From NCBI GenBank assembly GCA_002495685.1, contig DAGJ01000016.1, positions 1-64,000 of the forward strand: a stretch of 64,000 bases of DNA, in the 5' to 3' direction. The notes under the pieces were generated by a model that worked only from the letters and a program-made list of their open reading frames with translations, was not told the DNA's origin and ran no database searches. Source of the DNA: Methanobrevibacter sp. UBA412. Lineage in GTDB: Archaea > Methanobacteriota > Methanobacteria > Methanobacteriales > Methanobacteriaceae. The position numbers and the translations under genes were made by a program. Positions within the stretch are counted from its first letter, which is position 1. Each line of letters opens with the position of its first letter. Positions 38,134 to 47,163 of this stretch are shown one piece after another.

Positions 38134-39318
38134 TTAAACATCCCTATTAAATCTTTTAACACCAATTAAGAAGAACAATAATGTAAATCCTAATAAAACA
38201 GCAATATCTAACCAAACATCCCCTAAAGTTTGTCCTTTAATCATTATAGCTCTCATAGCATCATTTAAATATGTTAAAGGAAATACATAAGCCAATTTCT
38301 GTAAAATCCAAGGCATAGTTTCTATAGGATAAAAAACTCCAGATACAAACATCATTGGCATTGCAAAAGGCATTACTAATTGAGTATAATCTTCTTGAGT
38401 AGCAGTTCTTGCTGACAACATAATACCAAAACCAACAAAACATAATGCTCCTAAGAATAATAATATTAATGTAGGAATTATTCCTCCTTTAATTGTAATA
38501 CTGAACAATATAATAGCAGAAACCAACAAAACAATTGATCTAAACATTTCAACTGATAACTTTCCTAAAATTTTTCCTCCAATAACTGTCGCTACACTGG
38601 TAGGTGTCATGAATAATCTAGCTAATTCTCCTGTTTCTCGTTCACCAGCAATAGATGCACCCATACCCATCATACAAGACATCATAACAGTCATTCCTAA
38701 AATTGCAGGTACTAAGAAATCCATATATTTAATATTACCATAAATTCTATTAATTTGAAGATTAATTGTAGATTTAGCACTATCTAAACTTGCAGACAAT
38801 GAACCACTAGTATCAGCATCTTCTGTTACAACATTGGTCCCATTAGAACCCATAGTTGAAGCTTGTTGTGCAGTTGCCTGTTTAATAGAAAGTTGATTAA
38901 AAATACTTTGAGTAGCAGGTACTAAAGTCTGTGAACCCATTTGATCTGAAGAATCTAAGTACAAAGTAGCCGTTTTTTGTTGACCATCCGAACTATCATA
39001 ATTAGCAGGTAAAATAATTGCAGCTTTAACCTGCCCAGAATCCACCATTTCCTTAGCAGCACTTGTATCTGAAGTAATATTTACCACATGATAAATATCC
39101 TCAGATTTAATTGTATTTAATGTTAAATCAGTTAAATCACCATGATCTTGAGAAACAACAACAACAGGCAAATTAGATAAATCTCCACCCATACCATATC
39201 CAAATAATAAAATCATAATTATAGGAAATGCAATAATAGAAACTAATCTACCTGGATGTCTTCTTAAACTTAACCATTCTTTTTTAACCATCCAACTAAG
39301 TTTTTTAAATTCTAGCAT
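38134..39318 (-). CDS. ABC-2 type transporter permease
   Basis: Membrane subunit of an ABC exporter, 394 residues. One N-terminal helix (about 20-40) is followed by a large outer domain (about 45-190) and five helices (about 205-390), with GASIAGERETGELARLFMTPTS as the ABC-2 coupling-loop motif. The start is set at the ATG at 39318; GGTGAT lies just upstream and the longer TTG start at 39330 would overlap this site. It lies 27 bp after the ATPase gene. The substrate is unknown; drug/antibiotic or lipid export is usual for the family. Confidence 0.9.
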   Translation of the reverse strand: MLEFKKLSWMVKKEWLSLRRHPGRLVSIIAFPIIMILLFGYGMGGDLSNLPVVVVSQDHGDLTDLTLNTIKSEDIYHVVNITSDTSAAKEMVDSGQVKAAIILPANYDSSDGQQKTATLYLDSSDQMGSQTLVPATQSIFNQLSIKQATAQQASTMGSNGTNVVTEDADTSGSLSASLDSAKSTINLQINRIYGNIKYMDFLVPAILGMTVMMSCMMGMGASIAGERETGELARLFMTPTSVATVIGGKILGKLSVEMFRSIVLLVSAIILFSITIKGGIIPTLILLFLGALCFVGFGIMLSARTATQEDYTQLVMPFAMPMMFVSGVFYPIETMPWILQKLAYVFPLTYLNDAMRAIMIKGQTLGDVWLDIAVLLGFTLLFFLIGVKRFNRDV

Positions 39319-39345
39319 ACCATCACCCAATCAAGTAAAATATTT

Positions 39346-40410
39346 CTATGCTCTTGCATCTTTATCAACCTCTGATGTAACTTTCATGAAAACATCCTCT
39401 AATGATGGTTCTTCAGTAGATACTGCACTAATTTTTCCATTTTTAGAAATTATTGTTTTAATAACATCATTTACTACATCATCATCAAAACTACTTATTT
39501 TTAAATTAACACGGTTATTTTCACCTAATTTAACTTCATTAACATGTTTTATAGCTTTAATTGAATTAATAATTTCTTCATTTTGATTTTCAATAACAAA
39601 GGACATTTTTTTCAAATAAATATTATCCTGATTTTGAGAAAGATTAATAGGTAAATTACTACCTGTTTCCGTATGTACTTCATTTAAAGTATGAGAAATA
39701 TTTTTTTCATATTCCCTTTTTTCATCTTTTAATAAATAATCTTTTAAGCCTTGAGGAGTATCATAAGCAACTAGTTTCCCTGTGTTTATAATACCAACAT
39801 TATCACATAACATATCTACTTCGTGCATATCATGGGAACATAAAATAATGGTATGGCCACTATTATTTAAATCTTTAATAAGGTTCCATAAGACTCTTTT
39901 AGTAGTAGGATCTAAACCAATAGTTGGTTCATCTAAAAATAAAATATCTGGACGATGAACTAAACTAGCAACTAAAGAAGCTTTTTGTTTTTGCCCTCCA
40001 GACAATTGAGAAATCAATTTATCTTTTGCATATGAAATATCCACTAATTCCATTAAACTTTCTATCCTATCATTTTTTTCTTCATCAGGAATTCCATAAT
40101 AATCAGAACATAACTCCGCATTTTCCCGAACAGTTAAATCCTTATATAAACTAACAGCTTGAGGAACCATCCCGATTTTTTCCCGAACTTCATTAGGATC
40201 TTCTTGCACATCAAATCCCGCAACTGATGCAGTTCCAGAAGTTGGTTGAGTTAAACAATTTAACATTTTAATTGTAGTAGTTTTTCCTGCACCATTAGGC
40301 CCCAACATTCCAAAAATACTTCCTTTCGGTATTTTAAAATTAATAGAATTAACAGCCGTGAAATTTTTATATTTTTTTGTTAAATCATAAGTTTCTATTG
40401 CATATTTCAT
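39346..40410 (-). CDS. ABC transporter ATP-binding protein (DrrA-like)
   Basis: ATPase subunit, 354 residues. Walker A GPNGAGKTT (about 38-46), signature LSGGQKQKASL, Walker B DILFLDEPTIGLDP and the H-loop LCSHDMHEV are intact. The C-terminal 120 residues form the extra domain of the DrrA/ABC-2 group, ending in EPSLEDVFMKVTSE. Its ATG overlaps the padR stop (ATGA), so the two are coupled. With the permease it makes an efflux pump; the substrate is unknown. Confidence 0.93.
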   Translation of the reverse strand: MKYAIETYDLTKKYKNFTAVNSINFKIPKGSIFGMLGPNGAGKTTTIKMLNCLTQPTSGTASVAGFDVQEDPNEVREKIGMVPQAVSLYKDLTVRENAELCSDYYGIPDEEKNDRIESLMELVDISYAKDKLISQLSGGQKQKASLVASLVHRPDILFLDEPTIGLDPTTKRVLWNLIKDLNNSGHTIILCSHDMHEVDMLCDNVGIINTGKLVAYDTPQGLKDYLLKDEKREYEKNISHTLNEVHTETGSNLPINLSQNQDNIYLKKMSFVIENQNEEIINSIKAIKHVNEVKLGENNRVNLKISSFDDDVVNDVIKTIISKNGKISAVSTEEPSLEDVFMKVTSEVDKDARA

Positions 40411-40889
40411 TTATTCACCTCACAATTTTTACTATTAAAAAATTGCTGATTATTTAATTCTTCATCAATTATAGGGTTTAAAATCATGTCTTGCATAAAT
40501 TCTGACCAAATAGGATTAGAACCTACATCATGAAATCGATATTTAACAGAATTTAAAATAATTTTTCCCTTATTAGTTATTTCATAAAATTTAACTTTTT
40601 TATTATTATCATTAATATCCCAGTAACCTTGTATAACTCCACTTTGTTCCATTTTTTTTAAAATTGGATATATTTTACTAGGGTTAGATTTTTTTATAAT
40701 ATTTTCATCAATTTGTTTTTGAAAGAATAAATCTATTTTTTTCATGATCCCATAACCATGAATAGGAGCTTTATTAACTTCCCATAAGATTATAATTCTA
40801 TAAAAACCATTATGAATCTGTTTAATAATGCTTTTCTTTATTTTTAAGTTTTCTTCAATATCTATATCACTAAATTTTTTCTCATCCAT
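40407..40889 (-). CDS. PadR-family transcriptional regulator
   Basis: A 160-residue winged-helix regulator. The N-terminal PadR domain (about 25-110) has the pattern IIILWEVNKAPIHGYGIMKK, KIYPILKKMEQSGVIQGYW and VKFYEITNKGK, followed by a short C-terminal dimer segment. The start is set at the ATG at 40889, with GGAGG six bases upstream; the TTG at 40901 overlaps this site. It is the first gene of padR-ATPase-permease-propeller and probably represses this operon until a transported toxin binds (family knowledge plus inference). Confidence 0.82.
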   Translation of the reverse strand: MDEKKFSDIDIEENLKIKKSIIKQIHNGFYRIIILWEVNKAPIHGYGIMKKIDLFFQKQIDENIIKKSNPSKIYPILKKMEQSGVIQGYWDINDNNKKVKFYEITNKGKIILNSVKYRFHDVGSNPIWSEFMQDMILNPIIDEELNNQQFFNSKNCEVNK

Positions 40890-40953
40890 TTTTTCCTCCA
40901 ATTTTTTATGATAATTTATATTTTAAAAATAAAAATTCATATATTAATTTTTG

Positions 40954-40987
40954 ATATATTAAAATTTTATATATAAATTTAATATAT
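40954..40987. promoter_or_regulatory. AT palindrome in the padR / isomerase spacer
   Basis: ATATATTAAA (40954-40963) and TTTAATATAT (40978-40987) are perfect 10-bp inverted arms with a 14-bp spacer that is itself TATA-rich. It lies in the 158-bp divergent spacer and could be a PadR site over the promoters. In such AT-rich DNA chance palindromes are common. Confidence 0.3.
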
Positions 40988-41047
40988 ATAAATGTATAGG
41001 AAAATAAAATATTATTATTATTAAATCAATACAGGAGAAATGAAAAA

Positions 41048-41797
41048 ATGAATATAGGATTTTCAACTTTAGCACTATTTATGAAACCTATAGATGAAAT
41101 GTTAAATATAGCTAAAAAAGACAAATTTAACATGATTGAACTATTAACAGAGGGATTCTATAGTCCAGAATACTTATTAAAAAATAAAGAAATGTTAGAA
41201 CCATTTAAATCATACGATTTTGATTATTACCTACATGCACCTACAGTAGATTTAAACATAGCAAGTATCAATCGAGGAATAAGAAAAGAATCAATAAGAC
41301 AAACATTAAGAACTTTAGATTTAGCAAATGAAATTGGGGCAAAAGCCATAACAATTCATCCTGGACAAATAGGAAGAATAGAAGATAGAATTAGAAAAAT
41401 GGCATTAAAATTAACAACAGAATCCATTAAAGAATGTGTGGAGTATGCAGAAGGTATGGAAACAAAAGTATCAGTGGAGAATATGCCGGGAAAACCAAAA
41501 TTTTTATGCACAAAACCAGAAGAATTAACAAAAATAGTAGAAGAAACAAACTGCTCAGTTACAATAGATTTAGGACATGCCAATACATGTGAAAACACTC
41601 CTGAATTTTTAGAAATACCTAACAGAGCATACTGCCACTTAAGCGACAATGACGGAATTAAAGATCAACATACCATATTAGGAAAAGGCACATTAGATTT
41701 AAATCTATTAAAACAAGTACAAAATGGTATATTAGAACTAAATAATTATCAAAAAGTATTAGAAAGTAAAAAAGTATTAGAAAAAATAATAAATTAA
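41048..41797 (+). CDS. sugar phosphate isomerase/epimerase-like TIM-barrel protein
   Basis: A 249-residue protein of the xylose isomerase-like / AP endonuclease 2 superfamily. The metal-site features are YLHAPTVDLNIAS (His), AITIHPGQIGRIEDR (His), VSVENMPGK (Glu), TIDLGHANTCEN (Asp-His) and YCHLSDNDGIKDQH. Either a sugar isomerase or an endonuclease IV-like enzyme is possible; the short length and the missing Nfo signatures favour the former. GGAGA precedes the ATG. It converges with the HAD gene and shares the last 4 bp with it. Confidence 0.78.
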   Translation: MNIGFSTLALFMKPIDEMLNIAKKDKFNMIELLTEGFYSPEYLLKNKEMLEPFKSYDFDYYLHAPTVDLNIASINRGIRKESIRQTLRTLDLANEIGAKAITIHPGQIGRIEDRIRKMALKLTTESIKECVEYAEGMETKVSVENMPGKPKFLCTKPEELTKIVEETNCSVTIDLGHANTCENTPEFLEIPNRAYCHLSDNDGIKDQHTILGKGTLDLNLLKQVQNGILELNNYQKVLESKKVLEKIIN

Positions 41798-42585
41798 AAA
41801 TCAATATTTAAAACTTCAGAAATATCATGAATAACATAATCTGCATGATCAAACATTTTAGGAGAAACTTCTTCTTTTTGTTCTAAAGTTAAAACAGATA
41901 CATTAGCTTTATTAAAAGCTAAAATATCATTTGGGCCATCTCCAACCATCATGACATTAAAGCCTTGATTTTGTAAACTAGACACAATTTCACATTTATT
42001 TTTAGAATCAGCTGTAGGAAAAGCATTACTCTCATCTATTTGAATTATATTAGCCAACTTTTTAATAGCTCCAGAACGATCACCAGAAGCTATATAAACA
42101 TTAACTCCCTTTTTTTTAAGTTCATTAACTGTAAAAAGAACTTTAGGAAATAATTTTCCTGCAGAAGTAATAGTATAAGCAACTTTATGATAATTAAGAT
42201 CCAATATAATTGCAGATCCATTACATAAATGCATATTCTTAACTTTACCCCCCAAAACATCAAATGCATCAGATATATCACCTATAATAGAAGAATCATT
42301 TTCTAATATACTCAAAACATCTTCTTTACTAACAGGATAATTAGAATAACTAACATCAAATTCAATATCATATTTTCTAATTAAATCATAAATTTTAACA
42401 TTAGGGTCAAGTTTTGTTAAACATGAAGAATTAAATTGAAGAATTACCAAAGCAGCATTTCCTAAATCATCAATTAGTTGAAGGGAATTAATATTAGTGA
42501 AAATTTTTCCAGTAGATAAATTTTTAATTGCTCTATATCTTTCAAGTAAAGTTCCAGAATTATCAAAAACAACTGCTTTATCCAT
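41794..42585 (-). CDS. HAD-superfamily hydrolase (soluble P-type ATPase-like)
   Basis: A 263-residue HAD protein. Motif I is VVFDNSGTLL (DXSGT in place of DXDGT); motif II is VYIASGDRSGAIKKLA; the Lys is in DSKNKCEIV; motif IV is VMMVGDGPNDILAFNKANV, as in the phosphorylation domain of P-type ATPases, but there is no membrane part. The start is taken at the ATG at 42585 rather than the GTG at 42597. The substrate is unknown. Confidence 0.8.
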   Translation of the reverse strand: MDKAVVFDNSGTLLERYRAIKNLSTGKIFTNINSLQLIDDLGNAALVILQFNSSCLTKLDPNVKIYDLIRKYDIEFDVSYSNYPVSKEDVLSILENDSSIIGDISDAFDVLGGKVKNMHLCNGSAIILDLNYHKVAYTITSAGKLFPKVLFTVNELKKKGVNVYIASGDRSGAIKKLANIIQIDESNAFPTADSKNKCEIVSSLQNQGFNVMMVGDGPNDILAFNKANVSVLTLEQKEEVSPKMFDHADYVIHDISEVLNIDF

Positions 42586-42780
42586 AATAACAACCACAAT
42601 AATAAAAGTATATATATTAATATATTATCTTAAATTATTAAAAATACTTTTTATTTATAAAAATATTTTACTTAAATTATTTAAACAAAAAAAACAAATC
42701 TAATTATTATTAATTAAGTATAAAAAAAATATTATAAAATTTTAACATTACTTATCAAAATTATTAAATTAGGTGTTTTA

Positions 42781-44160
42781 ATGAATATTATTGAAAAATT
42801 AAATTCCATCAAAAATCAAGAGTTAACAGCAAAAGAAAATTTAGAAAATTACTTAAAAATTATAGATGAAAAAAATAATGAAATTAATGCTTTCGTATAT
42901 ATAAATAAAGAAGATGCATTAAATAAAGCTAACGAAATAGATGATAAGATAAAGAATGGTAAAAAAGTAGGTTCTTTAGCTGGTTTAGTATTTGGTATAA
43001 AAGCAAATATCAATATTGAAGACAAAATCATATCTGCAGCATCAAAAACACTTGATAATTATATAGGAAGCTATGATGCAACTGTTACTAAAAAAATCAA
43101 AGAAGCTGATGGGATAATCATTGGAATAACAAATATGGATGAATTTGCTGCTGGAAGTTCAACTGAAACATCTATGTATGGAACAACAAATAACCCTGCA
43201 GCACCAGGTAGAATCCCAGGAGGATCAAGTGGAGGGAGTGCAGCAGCAGTTTCAGCCAACATGTGTGATATATCAATTGGTTCAGATACTGGAGGTTCTA
43301 TAAGAAATCCGGCATCACATTGTGGAGTAATAGGTTTTAAACCAACATACGGAGCTGTTTCTAGACAAGGATTATTAGACTTAGCTATGAGTTTAGATCA
43401 AATAGGTCCTATGTCTAATGACATAACTGGAATAGCTTTAGCATTAGATACAATAATTTCATATGACCCCTCTGAATGTACAACCTTAAAGTGGGATTCA
43501 CCAAATTTTACAGAAATAGCTACAAACCAAAAAGGAAACAAACCATTAAAAGGCATGAAAATAGCTAAATGTAAACAATTTAGTGAAATTACTGATTCTG
43601 AAATTAATAAAATAATAGATGAATCAATAGGTAAATTAGAAGAATTAGGTGCTGAAATTATAGAAATTAATTTTAATTATATTGATTTATGTTTACCTAC
43701 ATATTACTTAATTAATTATGTGGAATTTTTCTCTGCAACTAGAAAATATGATGGTAGAAAATATGGTCATAGAATAGAAGAAGTATGCGGAGATGAAGTT
43801 TTAAGAAGAATTAAAATGGGATCTTACATATCACAAAAAGAATTTAGTGGAAAATATTATAAAAAAGCATTACAATCAAGATCACTTATTAGAAATAATA
43901 TTAACGAAATATTAGAAGATGTTGATTTAATAGTAGGCCCAACTGTTCCTAAATTACCACATAAAATTGGAGAAAATTTAACACCTATGGAAATGTATGC
44001 TTACGACACTTTAACTGTAATAGCTAATTTAGCAGGTATTCCTGCAGGAAGTATTAAAGCTGGAGAAGTTGATGGTATTCCTGTAGGTTTACAATTACAA
44101 GCTAAACCATTAGATGATGATAAAATTATTAAAGTAATGGCTGCTTTAGAAAATAATTAA
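42781..44160 (+). CDS. gatA: Asp/Glu-tRNA amidotransferase subunit A
   Basis: Amidase subunit of GatCAB, which makes Asn-tRNA (or Gln-tRNA) by transamidation. The 459 residues contain the amidase triad: Lys in GIKANINIEDK (about 76), the cis-Ser in GGSSGGSAAAV and the nucleophile Ser in SDTGGSIRNPASHCG. GatB and GatC are not in this window. AGGTG precedes the ATG. It ends 49 bp before the CobQ-like gene. Confidence 0.92.
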   Translation: MNIIEKLNSIKNQELTAKENLENYLKIIDEKNNEINAFVYINKEDALNKANEIDDKIKNGKKVGSLAGLVFGIKANINIEDKIISAASKTLDNYIGSYDATVTKKIKEADGIIIGITNMDEFAAGSSTETSMYGTTNNPAAPGRIPGGSSGGSAAAVSANMCDISIGSDTGGSIRNPASHCGVIGFKPTYGAVSRQGLLDLAMSLDQIGPMSNDITGIALALDTIISYDPSECTTLKWDSPNFTEIATNQKGNKPLKGMKIAKCKQFSEITDSEINKIIDESIGKLEELGAEIIEINFNYIDLCLPTYYLINYVEFFSATRKYDGRKYGHRIEEVCGDEVLRRIKMGSYISQKEFSGKYYKKALQSRSLIRNNINEILEDVDLIVGPTVPKLPHKIGENLTPMEMYAYDTLTVIANLAGIPAGSIKAGEVDGIPVGLQLQAKPLDDDKIIKVMAALENN

Positions 44161-44209
44161 ATACTTAATATATCTCTTTTTTTTTTAATTTTTTAATATT
44201 TATTAGGAT

Positions 44210-45739
44210 TTGATAAAGTTGAAAATTGGATTAACTTATTTAAAAGGAACTGTACCAGGATTTGAAGATTTTGGTAATTTACCTACAAATTTAATAAAAT
44301 CAAATGGTTTAATAAATGGATTACCCATACATAAAGAATTAGATGCTTTAATTATACCAGGAGGAACATTGATTGAATCTAATTCTTTAAATGAAAATAT
44401 ATTTAAAGAAATTAAATTAATGGCAAAAGAAGAAAAACCAATTATTGGAATTTGTGCAGGATATCAAATTTTAGGTAATCAAATTGATATCGGTCGGAAT
44501 TCACCAAGTCCCATAATAAAAAAAGGATTAGGATTAATAGATGTGGAATTTTCACCTTTAATCAGTAATGATAGAGTAACAGCTGAAGTTGTATCAAAAT
44601 CTTATCTCACAGATAATATTGAAGAAGATATAACAGGTTTTCATTGCCATACATATGGTTTAGTAAAAGGTAATGCAAAAACCTTATTTTATTCACCAAT
44701 TAAACGGATGAATTATGGAGATGTAGAAAATAAAATAATTTCTGGATCATTAAATGATGATGGAAATGTGATTGGAACTATGCTTCATAATTTATTAGAT
44801 GAAAATCCAGAACTTATAAAAAATTTTTTAAATTTTATAGGAGCAAATGAGAATGATATTAAAAACATTTACTCTAAAAACAAGGAATTAAAAGTTAAAC
44901 TAAATAAAGAAATAGGTATTGAATCAGGTATAACAATTAAACAATTACCTAATAATGATATTAATAATCCCTTTAATGAATTTAAAAAAATAAAAGGAGA
45001 TATGCCTTTATGTATTTGTATTGGAAGTATAGGGTCTGATTCAGGGAAAACATTTATAACAACAGGATTAGCAGGAGCTTTAAGACATCAAGGATTGAAC
45101 GTTGGTATATTAAAAGTAGGGCCAGATGTGAGAGATACTGTAACTTCATTATATTTAACAAAAGGAAAGATGGAAGATTATGCTTCTATTAAAATAGGAC
45201 ATTTAGGTTGGGTAGATATTAAAGAAACACTAAACAAATTAAAAGAATCCCAATACGATATTGTCCTAATTGAAGGAGTTATGAGTGTATTTACTGGATT
45301 TTTAAATAAAAAAACTCCATATTCTGCAGCTGAAATTTGTGCATCTTCTAACATTCCAATGTTATTAATATCTGGTGTTAATAAAGAAGGGATAGAATCT
45401 GCTGCGGTTAACTTAATTTCACACACCAAAATGCTTAATAAAATAGGGATTGATGTTAAAGGAATATTATTTAATAAAGTTTATGATATGGATATATTTA
45501 ATGAAGTAAGTTCTTATGTGCAGAAAGAAACAGGTATTAATGATATATTATCTATTCCTAAAGTAAAATTAGAAAAAAGAGGAGGAACTCCAGAAATAGA
45601 AATAAGATATGATTTATTTGGTAAATTAGCATTAGAAGTTATTGAAGAACATATTAATATTCAAAAAATAGCTAAAATGGGAAATAAACCATTATTTAAT
45701 AAATATTTAACTTTTGAAGAAAATAAAAGTTTTTTTTAA
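44210..45739 (+). CDS. CobQ/CbiA-like amidotransferase with swapped domain order
   Basis: A 509-residue protein in which the glutaminase comes first: LIIPGGTLIES and IIGICAGYQILGNQ (nucleophile Cys about residue 84), GFHCHTYGLV and MLHNLLDENPE. A P-loop domain of the CobQ/CbiA/BioD type then follows: SIGSDSGKTFITTGLAGAL (about 274-292), KVGPDVRDT, and VLIEGVMSVFTGF. Cobyric acid synthase and CbiA have the reverse order. The substrate is unknown; an amidation in cofactor synthesis is likely. The start is TTG at 44210 (a second TTG at 44219 is possible). It converges on ribK with a 4-bp overlap. Confidence 0.75.
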   Translation: MIKLKIGLTYLKGTVPGFEDFGNLPTNLIKSNGLINGLPIHKELDALIIPGGTLIESNSLNENIFKEIKLMAKEEKPIIGICAGYQILGNQIDIGRNSPSPIIKKGLGLIDVEFSPLISNDRVTAEVVSKSYLTDNIEEDITGFHCHTYGLVKGNAKTLFYSPIKRMNYGDVENKIISGSLNDDGNVIGTMLHNLLDENPELIKNFLNFIGANENDIKNIYSKNKELKVKLNKEIGIESGITIKQLPNNDINNPFNEFKKIKGDMPLCICIGSIGSDSGKTFITTGLAGALRHQGLNVGILKVGPDVRDTVTSLYLTKGKMEDYASIKIGHLGWVDIKETLNKLKESQYDIVLIEGVMSVFTGFLNKKTPYSAAEICASSNIPMLLISGVNKEGIESAAVNLISHTKMLNKIGIDVKGILFNKVYDMDIFNEVSSYVQKETGINDILSIPKVKLEKRGGTPEIEIRYDLFGKLALEVIEEHINIQKIAKMGNKPLFNKYLTFEENKSFF

Positions 45740-46116
45740 ATATTTATATATAATTTAACAATATCATTATCTTTTAATTTTAATTTTTTTCTTAAATTAT
45801 TTTTAGAAATAAATTCTAAATAGTTTTCTTCATGTGTTGTTTTATCAGGAAAAACTATAGCCCCATTTTCAGTGTTATTTAATCTAGATTTTATATATTT
45901 TACACCACCAAAACCCTCATCAGGTTTAATAGTATTATTACAATTATTTTTTATAGAATTAATCTCTTTTAATTTATCTTCAGGTATGATTATATTTAAA
46001 GTTCCTGGAAAAGGTATAAAACCACATTTTTCTTGAAATTTTAATTTATAAAATTCTTGTCCTAAAAAGTATGCACCTTTTCCATAACCTGTTGTTACTA
46101 TTCCTTCAATTTCCAT
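45736..46116 (-). CDS. ribK: CTP-dependent riboflavin kinase (archaeal)
   Basis: Makes FMN from riboflavin with CTP as phosphate donor. The 126 residues show the archaeal RibK fold (formerly DUF120): GIVTTGYGKGAYFLGQEFYK (about 4-23), FPGTLNIIIPED (about 37-48) and the nucleotide loop GFGGVKYIKSRLN. The start is the ATG at 46116, with GAGG seven bases upstream; the TTG at 46128 overlaps it. It is divergent from the FMN riboswitch-ribB unit, so product and precursor genes of flavin synthesis lie back to back. Confidence 0.92.
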   Translation of the reverse strand: MEIEGIVTTGYGKGAYFLGQEFYKLKFQEKCGFIPFPGTLNIIIPEDKLKEINSIKNNCNNTIKPDEGFGGVKYIKSRLNNTENGAIVFPDKTTHEENYLEFISKNNLRKKLKLKDNDIVKLYINI

Positions 46117-46254
46117 TATTTGCCTCAATTATTATAAAAATTAAAAATTTTAATAATTTTTTATTATTTTAAATTTATAATCTTTATTTAATAAATTTAT
46201 TTATTAAAGATAAAAATTTATTTAAGTAATAAAAACATATTTGTAAATTAATAA

Positions 46255-46393
46255 GTTCTCAGGGCGGAGTGAAATTCTCCACCGGTGGTTATTCAAGAAA
46301 AATTTGATAAGTCCACGAGCATTGCAATTAAATTGTAAATGTTGATTTGGTGTAAATCCAAAACCGACAGTTAAAGTCTGGATGAAAGAGAAT
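46255..46393 (+). ncRNA. FMN riboswitch (RFN element)
   Basis: The leader of ribB holds the conserved FMN aptamer strings in order: AGGGCGGAGTGAAATTCTCC, ACCGGTGGT, GTCCACGAGC, GATTTGGTGTAAATCCAAAA, CCGACAGTTAAAGTCTGGAT and a closing GAAAGAGAA. The P1 stem pairs GTTCTC (46255-46260) with GAGAAT (46388-46393). RFN elements normally control flavin genes in bacteria. The match to the bacterial consensus is strong enough to call by eye. A T7 tract at 46428-46434, before the ribB RBS, offers a site for regulated termination. Confidence 0.93.
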
Positions 46394-46427
46394 TGGAAAA
46401 ATACATATATAATTTAAAGTATTAATC

Positions 46428-46434
46428 TTTTTTT
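46428..46434 (+). terminator. T7 tract in the ribB leader
   Basis: Seven T lie between the FMN aptamer and the ribB start, preceded by a weak 5-bp stem (AATAC and GTATT). It could be the output of the riboswitch as a U-tract terminator. Control of translation at AGGAG (46466-46471 region) is the alternative. Confidence 0.3.
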
Positions 46435-46479
46435 AAGCCCTGGTTCATGTATAAAAGAAACTATTTAGGAGACATTACT

Positions 46480-47118
46480 ATGAATCATGAAGAAATGTTA
46501 AAAGGTACAGCTAAAGAACGTGTAGAAATAGCACTAAAATCTGTAAGAGATGGAAATGGAATCATCATAACCGATGATGAAAATCGTGAAAATGAAGGAG
46601 ATATGATCTTTTCAGCTGAAAAATTAACTAATGAACAAATGGCACTTTTAATCCGTGAAGGAAGTGGTATAGTTTGTTTATGTTTAAAACCTGAAAAAGC
46701 AGACTCTTTAAATCTTCCATTAATGGTTGATAATAATACAAGTACTTATGGAACTGCTTTTACAATCACAATTGAAGCAGCTGAAGGAGTTACCACAGGA
46801 GTATCTGCTGCAGACAGAGTAAGAACTATTAAAGCAGCTTCAAAAGATAATGCTAAACCTGAAGATTTAAATCATCCCGGCCATGTATTTCCTTTAAGAG
46901 CTAAAGCAGGTGGCGTACTAGAAAGAGATGGACACACAGAAGCTAGTGTAGATATAATGAGTATGGCAGGATTAAAACCAATAGGTGTACTTTGTGAAAT
47001 AACAAATGAAGATGGTACTATGGCTAGAATGCCTAGAATAATTGAATTTTCAAAGGAAAAAAACTTACCTATTGTCACAATTCAAGACATTATAAAATAT
47101 AAAAAAAACAATTCATAA
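46480..47118 (+). CDS. ribB: 3,4-dihydroxy-2-butanone 4-phosphate synthase
   Basis: Converts ribulose-5-phosphate into the four-carbon unit of riboflavin. The 212 residues hold the acidic loop [16 protein letters not shown] (about 29-44), [21 protein letters not shown] and [21 protein letters not shown]. The start is the ATG at 46480, with AGGAG eight bases upstream; an upstream ATG at 46447 lies too close to the leader T-tract. It is under an FMN riboswitch, so flavin feedback is likely. It draws on ribulose-5-phosphate supplied by Fae-Hps. Confidence 0.94.
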   Translation: MNHEEMLKGTAKERVEIALKSVRDGNGIIITDDENRENEGDMIFSAEKLTNEQMALLIREGSGIVCLCLKPEKADSLNLPLMVDNNTSTYGTAFTITIEAAEGVTTGVSAADRVRTIKAASKDNAKPEDLNHPGHVFPLRAKAGGVLERDGHTEASVDIMSMAGLKPIGVLCEITNEDGTMARMPRIIEFSKEKNLPIVTIQDIIKYKKNNS

Positions 47119-47163
47119 ACATTAAAAATAATTTTATATTATAAATAAATGTGGAATGATTTT

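Noticed and set aside
40954-40987. PadR operator as a strong call
   Set aside because: Kept only as a weak feature: the palindrome is pure A/T in DNA that is itself mostly A/T, so chance is a real possibility.
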